Source: Micromonospora sp. CB01531 (GTDB lineage: Bacteria > Actinomycetota > Actinomycetes > Mycobacteriales > Micromonosporaceae). From it: a stretch of DNA of 64,000 nucleotides. The translations under genes were made by a program, and so were the position numbers. Location: the NCBI RefSeq assembly GCF_001905095.1, contig NZ_LWLS01000072.1, positions 124,001 through 188,000 of the forward strand, read 5' to 3'. Below are positions 60,195 through 64,000 of the stretch, one piece after another. The first letter of the stretch is position 1. Each line of letters starts with the position of its first letter. The notes beneath the pieces are model-generated. The model saw nothing but the letters and a program-made list of their open reading frames with translations. It was not told the origin of the DNA and made no database searches.

Positions 60195-61151
60195 TCAGGG
60201 ACAGATCTCGCTGCCCAGCCCGAGCTGTTCGTCGACCGGGCGCTGGATCTGGTCCTTGCCGTAGAGGGCCTGCCAGTAGTGGCCCCATGGCCGGGCCCAC
60301 GCGTTGGCTACGCAGGTCCACCGCGGTCCGGGGCGGTACGCCTCGACGAAGGCCCCGACGTGCGCCTCGACGGCGCGGTTGTCATGGATGTCGATCACGT
60401 CGCGTAGCTTGCCGGTGCTCAGTGCCAGCTTGACGACCTCGTACCCGTCAGAATTGCCGTTGAGGCTGCTGTCGAGATACTTGCCGACCGCGTCCCGGAT
60501 GTAGAAGTAGCGGCTTCGCGCGTCGATCATCGCCAGATAGTCGTCGACGGTTTCCGCGGTCATCTCCGAGAACGAACTGATGTTGATCGTGAGATCGAAA
60601 TCGGTGGCGGTGTACTGCTCGTCCACGTCACCGATCGAGGTGAACCGGACTTTGGCGAACTGCTCGGCGTCGAGCACGGAGCGCAGGTATCGGGTGGACA
60701 GGGTCAGGGAGTTCGGCAGGTCGATGATGTGGTACTCGCGTACGTCGTGGTTGGACAGGATGGTGTGGCACGTACGCCCGTACCCGGCGCCGATCTCCAG
60801 GACCCGCGTGCCTTCGAGCTCGACATTGCCGGCGATGAAGTCCAGTTCGAGCACCGACTGCAGGTAGTCCATGCACACCGGCTCACCGTCGAAGGTGATG
60901 GTGATCGGCTCCCCCACGGTGCGGTTGCGGATGCTCCGCAGCCGCTTCCAGTTCTCGTCGCTCAGCCCGTCGGCGAGAATATACATCAATGATTTCAGAT
61001 ACCGAACTCCGTTCACTCTCGGATCCCAATAGCCGATCTTGAAGTTGATCGGCTTGGATTTGAAGGATGAGATTTCAGTCGCCGCCGCCTCGGTGACGTG
61101 GAACTTGTCGTGGCGCGCCCGCAGCTGGCTTGGGCCGTACTTTTCGCGCAT
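60195..61151 (-). CDS. Putative sugar O-methyltransferase (NanM-type)
   Basis: 318 residues. SAM motif I VLEIGAGYGRTCHTIL (~104), YHIIDLPNSLTLSTRYL, TDFDLTINISSFSEMTAETV and a C-terminal region fit the 'putative sugar O-methyltransferase' family typified by NanM, which methylates a deoxysugar hydroxyl in nanchangmycin. ATG at 61151 is chosen since aggaaag is six bases upstream; the frame opens at 61229. It suggests O-methylation of the cluster's sugar, but the family also acts on other hydroxyls. Confidence 0.75.
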   Translation of the reverse strand: MREKYGPSQLRARHDKFHVTEAAATEISSFKSKPINFKIGYWDPRVNGVRYLKSLMYILADGLSDENWKRLRSIRNRTVGEPITITFDGEPVCMDYLQSVLELDFIAGNVELEGTRVLEIGAGYGRTCHTILSNHDVREYHIIDLPNSLTLSTRYLRSVLDAEQFAKVRFTSIGDVDEQYTATDFDLTINISSFSEMTAETVDDYLAMIDARSRYFYIRDAVGKYLDSSLNGNSDGYEVVKLALSTGKLRDVIDIHDNRAVEAHVGAFVEAYRPGPRWTCVANAWARPWGHYWQALYGKDQIQRPVDEQLGLGSEICP

Positions 61152-61458
61152 CTGCTTTCCTATCGATTCAGAGGGCGAGGACCCCGCCCGGCTGAACACA
61201 TATTGCGCGCAGTTTGTGGCCGAAATCATCTCTGTGCATGCGCCCGAACGGCGGGCCGACGCCGGGGCAATCGAGCGGTCGGCCGGCGGGCTGCGGCCGG
61301 CGTGAGCGGGTGCTCCAGCGGGCGCGCGTGTCGGGGTGACCGCGAGCTGCGCCGGCCGGGCGGGTACCCGTCCCGGCTACGGCGGGCGCGCCGGCCGGCG
61401 GTGTGGGGCGACGTCGGGCCGGGCCGCGCGGAGTCGGGGGACTGGCCGGGGCCTCGGA
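61152..61458. other. Intergenic region
   Basis: 307 bases between the AraC regulator stop and the sugar O-methyltransferase start, both leftward. AT-richer around 61150-61230, which is the probable O-methyltransferase promoter. No gene or clear hairpin seen. Confidence 0.4.
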
Positions 61459-62277
61459 TCAGTGCGCCAGGGCCGCCTCGCGGCGGCGGAGTGACTCCTT
61501 GCGGCTGTCGAGCAGCGCGAGCAGGACCGGCGGGTCGAGCTTGGACACCGGCAGCAGTTGCGCGTCGAGATGGAAATCGCGCTTGCCGAACACCGTGATC
61601 GGGCCGGCGGTGGCCACCGTCACGTCGTCGGGCGTCAGGTCGAGCGGGGAGCCGGACACGGACTGGCACAGGATGTACCAGGTGCCGTCGGGGATGCCGC
61701 TGAAGTGGAAGGTGCCGGGCTCGTCGAGGACGGCGCAGTTCATCGGGGGGCCTTCGGGGATCCGGTTCGGGAAGACACCCATGAAGATCAGTCCGCGGTG
61801 TACCCCGCTGACCGTGCCGGTGATGGTGTTGGCCCGCGCCGGGCGGGGGCGGGTGCAGACCGCCGGGGCGAAGCCGCCGAGCCGGCGGTAGGTCGTCGGG
61901 GAGAGCCCGACACTCTTGGTGAATCGGGTGCTGAAGGTGCCCACGCTGTTGTAGCCGACGCGGATGCTGATGTCGGCGACCGTGAGGTTCGTGGTGGTCA
62001 GCAGCCGTTTCGCCTCTTGGAGCCGGATGGCCGAGAGGAATCGCCCGGGCGATATTCCGGTGACGCGCTGGAACACCCGGGTGAAGTGAAATTTGCTGAA
62101 TCGTGCAATACGCGCCATTTCTTGGACGGTCAATTCCTCGGACGGATTCATGAGCATTCGGTCGATGACTTTTTCCACGGCTCTCTGCACGCCCGAGTGC
62201 AACGATTCTCCCCCCGGAGTTGGTCGAGCGCCGGGGCGGCCGGGTCGGCGTTGGGCGGTCCCGGGCGCCACAGGCAT
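61459..62277 (-). CDS. AraC/XylS family regulator with C-terminal beta-sandwich
   Basis: About 272 residues. Unusually the two AraC helix-turn-helix motifs are N-terminal (~30-130: SEELTVQEMARIARFSKFHF, ISPGRFLSAIRLQEAKRLLT, VGTFSTRFTKSVGLSPTTYR). The C-terminal ~130 residues look all-beta, with carboxypeptidase-regulatory-like TITGTVSGVHRGLIFMGVFP and FHFSGIPDGTWYILC. C-1027 also has an AraC regulator, SgcR2. The ATG at 62277 may be too far upstream; internal GTG codons are possible. Probable cluster activator. Confidence 0.8.
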   Translation of the reverse strand: MPVAPGTAQRRPGRPGARPTPGGESLHSGVQRAVEKVIDRMLMNPSEELTVQEMARIARFSKFHFTRVFQRVTGISPGRFLSAIRLQEAKRLLTTTNLTVADISIRVGYNSVGTFSTRFTKSVGLSPTTYRRLGGFAPAVCTRPRPARANTITGTVSGVHRGLIFMGVFPNRIPEGPPMNCAVLDEPGTFHFSGIPDGTWYILCQSVSGSPLDLTPDDVTVATAGPITVFGKRDFHLDAQLLPVSKLDPPVLLALLDSRKESLRRREAALAH

Positions 62278-62565
62278 CGTAGAGGGTAACCACGGGGTGG
62301 CCGATGGTCAATGCGCCGTGCGTCGGCCGGGGCGCGGCGTGCGGTCTGCCGAAATTGCCTACCGGAAATGCAGGGACAGGCCGCTGTCTGGATGGCCGAG
62401 AGCAGCCGTGGAGCGACTATCTGACCGGGTAAGTCGGGCATGGTAGGCGTCACCTGGCCGGACGCCGGCAGCCGAGGTTCTCCCTGGCAGCCGGCCCCGA
62501 TCGCCATGTTTACCAGGGCGTCCAGCGAGGTAAGGTATAGACGGCCATGATGTCCTGGGGGAGCG

Positions 62566-63219
62566 ATGCGCATATCGGATCTGAGCCGGCGTAGCGGTGC
62601 GCCGGTCCCGACCATCAAGTTTTATCTCCGAGAACGGTTGCTCATGCCGGGCACTCCCACCGCACGAAATCAGGCCGTCTACGGCGAAAAGCATCTTCGC
62701 CGCGTGCGGCTGATTCGCGCGCTTGCCGGGATCGGCGGGCTGGAGCTTTCGTCGGTGCGCGAGCTGCTCGCCGCGGTGGACGACACGCGCGTTCCGCTGA
62801 CCGAGGTCGTCGGCGCCGTCAACCGGGCGCTCTGCCCGCAGGCGAGCCGGGGGACGGCCCCGTCCCCCGACGAGCACGCCGATGAGGCGGCGCGCTACGT
62901 GGACGGGCTCTCCTGGGACCACCAGCGAGGGCGTTCCGGCTCCCAGGTGCTCGCCGAGGTGATCGTCGCGCTCCGCGAGCTCGGCTGCGACGCCGAGCTG
63001 ACCGCCTTCGACGGCCTGGCGGCCCTCGCGGAGCAACTGGCCATCGCCGAGCTGGACCTGCTGGCCCACAAGGACGCCGTCATCGACCGGGGTGCGGCGG
63101 TGGCGCAGACCGTGCTCCTCAATGTCGCGTTCACGGTCCTGCACCGCATGGCCCACCAGCACCACGCTCTGCTGCGGCACGCCGCGGACACCGGTCACGC
63201 GGCGGGGCGGGACGACTGA
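62566..63219 (+). CDS. MerR family transcriptional regulator
   Basis: 217 residues. N-terminal winged helix-turn-helix of MerR type (MRISDLSRRSGAPVPTIKFY, LRERLLMPGTPTARNQAVYG, LRRVRLIRALAGIGGLELSS) and a helical C-terminal domain with His-rich end (HRMAHQHHALLRHAADTGHA). MerR proteins of this group with large C-terminal domains sense small hydrophobic ligands. It is divergent from the AraC gene and convergent with the FAD monooxygenase. It could sense the product or an intermediate. Confidence 0.87.
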   Translation: MRISDLSRRSGAPVPTIKFYLRERLLMPGTPTARNQAVYGEKHLRRVRLIRALAGIGGLELSSVRELLAAVDDTRVPLTEVVGAVNRALCPQASRGTAPSPDEHADEAARYVDGLSWDHQRGRSGSQVLAEVIVALRELGCDAELTAFDGLAALAEQLAIAELDLLAHKDAVIDRGAAVAQTVLLNVAFTVLHRMAHQHHALLRHAADTGHAAGRDD

Positions 63220-63224
63220 GACGC

Positions 63225-63266
63225 CGGGCCCGTCGCGCGGTCCACTGGAGACCGGCGACGGGCCCG
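63225..63266. terminator. Hairpin between convergent genes
   Basis: Outer arms CGGGCCCGTCGC/GCGACGGGCCCG continue into CGGTC/GACCG after a one-base bulge, with a seven-base loop. It starts six bases after the MerR stop and lies 18 bases before the FAD monooxygenase stop, so it may serve both. Confidence 0.7.
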
Positions 63267-63284
63267 CGTCGGTGGGCCGGCTGA

Positions 63285-64000
63285 TCAGCCCGGGCGGGTG
63301 AGCGCGGGTTGCCGCGCCTGGCTGCCGGTGGAGCGCTTGAGCGCGCCGACGAGCACCCGCAGCAGGGTCGCCGGCCGCATCAGTGCCTGCGGGGGGTCCA
63401 CCATCCCGGCCGCGCGCATGTACGCGGTGGTCACCTTCGGGTCCTGGGTCGCCGCCGCCTGCACCAGCGAGAGGAAGCGCTGGAGGAAGCGGACCTTCAT
63501 CGAGCGGTCGCCCGGCACGCCGGCGAAGCCGAGGTCGACGGTGGTCGTCATCTCCCAGGCCGCGTCGATGACGCTGCTGGCGAGGTCTTGGAAGTACGCC
63601 GCCGGATCCGGCGCGCTGTCCCGGCGGAGGTGCCTGCGCAACGTCAGGGCCGACAGCGCGGCGACGGTCATGCCCTGGGCGTACACCGGGTTGAAGCTGG
63701 TGACCGCGTCGCCGGTGATCACGAGACCCGCCGGGAAGCGGGACATCCGCTCGTACCGGCGGCGCAGGGTGACCGGGTAGTGGAAGGGGACGGGCTCGTC
63801 GATCGGCCGGGCGCTGCGCAGTGCCTCGTGGATGTCCGGCACGCACAACGACTTGACGAACGCGTAGAAGCCCTCCTGATCGGTCGGCGGGTGGTCGCCG
63901 AGCAGCCCGTAGACGGTCAGCTCCACCTTGCCGTGGTCGGTCTGTGTGAAGATCGCGCCCCGCGGGGAATCCGGGTAGGCCACCGGGATGATGGCGAGGT
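63285..64000 (-). CDS. FAD-dependent monooxygenase, 3' part (cut by window edge)
   Basis: The C-terminal ~238 residues of a PHBH-like FAD monooxygenase; the frame is open to the right edge (LAIIPVAYPDSPRGAIFTQT) so the start is outside. The FAD-binding GD motif is clear in LVITGDAVTSFNPVYAQGMT. The N-terminal GxGxxG is not visible. The GDA..NPVYAQGM pattern differs from the flavin halogenases of enediyne clusters, so halogenation is unlikely. It may hydroxylate or epoxidise the polyketide core or the aromatic unit. Confidence 0.8.
   Translation of the reverse strand, partial: LAIIPVAYPDSPRGAIFTQTDHGKVELTVYGLLGDHPPTDQEGFYAFVKSLCVPDIHEALRSARPIDEPVPFHYPVTLRRRYERMSRFPAGLVITGDAVTSFNPVYAQGMTVAALSALTLRRHLRRDSAPDPAAYFQDLASSVIDAAWEMTTTVDLGFAGVPGDRSMKVRFLQRFLSLVQAAATQDPKVTTAYMRAAGMVDPPQALMRPATLLRVLVGALKRSTGSQARQPALTRPG

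Noticed and set aside
63285..64000. Flavin-dependent halogenase (SgcC3-like)
   Set aside because: The C-terminal FAD motif (GDAVTSFNPVYAQGM) is of the hydroxylase type, not the GDA-FxDPxxSxG pattern of halogenases; the N-terminal part is outside the window.
1..64000. tRNA genes, rRNA, CRISPR arrays, transposases or integrases
   Set aside because: None was recognised on either strand; the repeats noticed are short hairpins or operators.

Overview
This 64 kb window comes from a high-GC actinomycete. The gene families, coding style and frequent GTG starts point to Micromonosporaceae, probably Micromonospora or a relative; that placement is an inference from gene content. No rRNA, tRNA, CRISPR array or insertion sequence was seen.

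Left part (1-31 kb) is ordinary accessory chromosome. It holds a DUF5317 membrane protein with micro-ORFs upstream, two coupled genes wrecked by about five indels (an NRAMP-type metal transporter and its partner, 1768-2629), and a polysaccharide deacetylase. A membrane alpha/beta-hydrolase and three separate ECF sigma factor modules follow (VOC-DGPF-ECF42 at 6.1-8.1 kb, ECF plus membrane partner at 9.6-10.6 kb, ECF41 plus FAD oxidoreductase at 22.5-24.8 kb). There is also a run of secreted enzymes (phytase, glucuronyl C5-epimerase-like, a 1001-residue PA14/propeller/CBM/DUF1080 protein, and a DUF6528 protein). A signal-peptidase-like lipoprotein lacks both catalytic residues. A locus at 27.0-31.3 kb matches E. 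coli yegTUVW in gene content.

From 31.3 to 35.1 kb lies a small catabolic operon (tartrate/isopropylmalate-type dehydrogenase, cupin, aldehyde dehydrogenase) divergent from a FadR-type regulator, with a perfect 14-bp palindrome between them. It is followed by a scar of truncated genes (aconitase 3' end, 5'-deleted MFS, a cut-off ORF) at 35.1-36.0 kb.

From about 36 kb to the right edge is part of a biosynthetic gene cluster with strong resemblance to nine-membered enediyne clusters. It has a 14-TM drug exporter, an SgcJ-type NTF2 protein, and a complete beta-tyrosine cassette: an MIO tyrosine 2,3-aminomutase like SgcC4, a stand-alone adenylation enzyme like SgcC1, and an FAD-dependent hydroxylase like SgcC. 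Its deoxysugar set is a nucleotidylyltransferase, 2,3-dehydratase, 3-ketoreductase, C-methyltransferase, epimerase, aminotransferase, N,N-dimethyltransferase and glycosyltransferase. Together these predict a 2,4,6-trideoxy-4-dimethylamino-3-C-methylhexose (lemonose-like, or C-methyl kedarosamine). A 4,6-dehydratase is not seen here, nor are the enediyne PKS, PCP, condensation enzyme, halogenase or apoprotein; these would have to lie beyond 64 kb or elsewhere.

The unusual part is that a molybdopterin oxidoreductase and an exported multicopper oxidase sit inside the beta-tyrosine operon (50.9-54.7 kb), which suggests redox chemistry on the aromatic unit not known from C-1027 or kedarcidin. Further tailoring genes are a group D flavin monooxygenase, a NanM-type sugar O-methyltransferase and an FAD monooxygenase cut by the window edge. 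AraC and MerR regulators sit near the right end.
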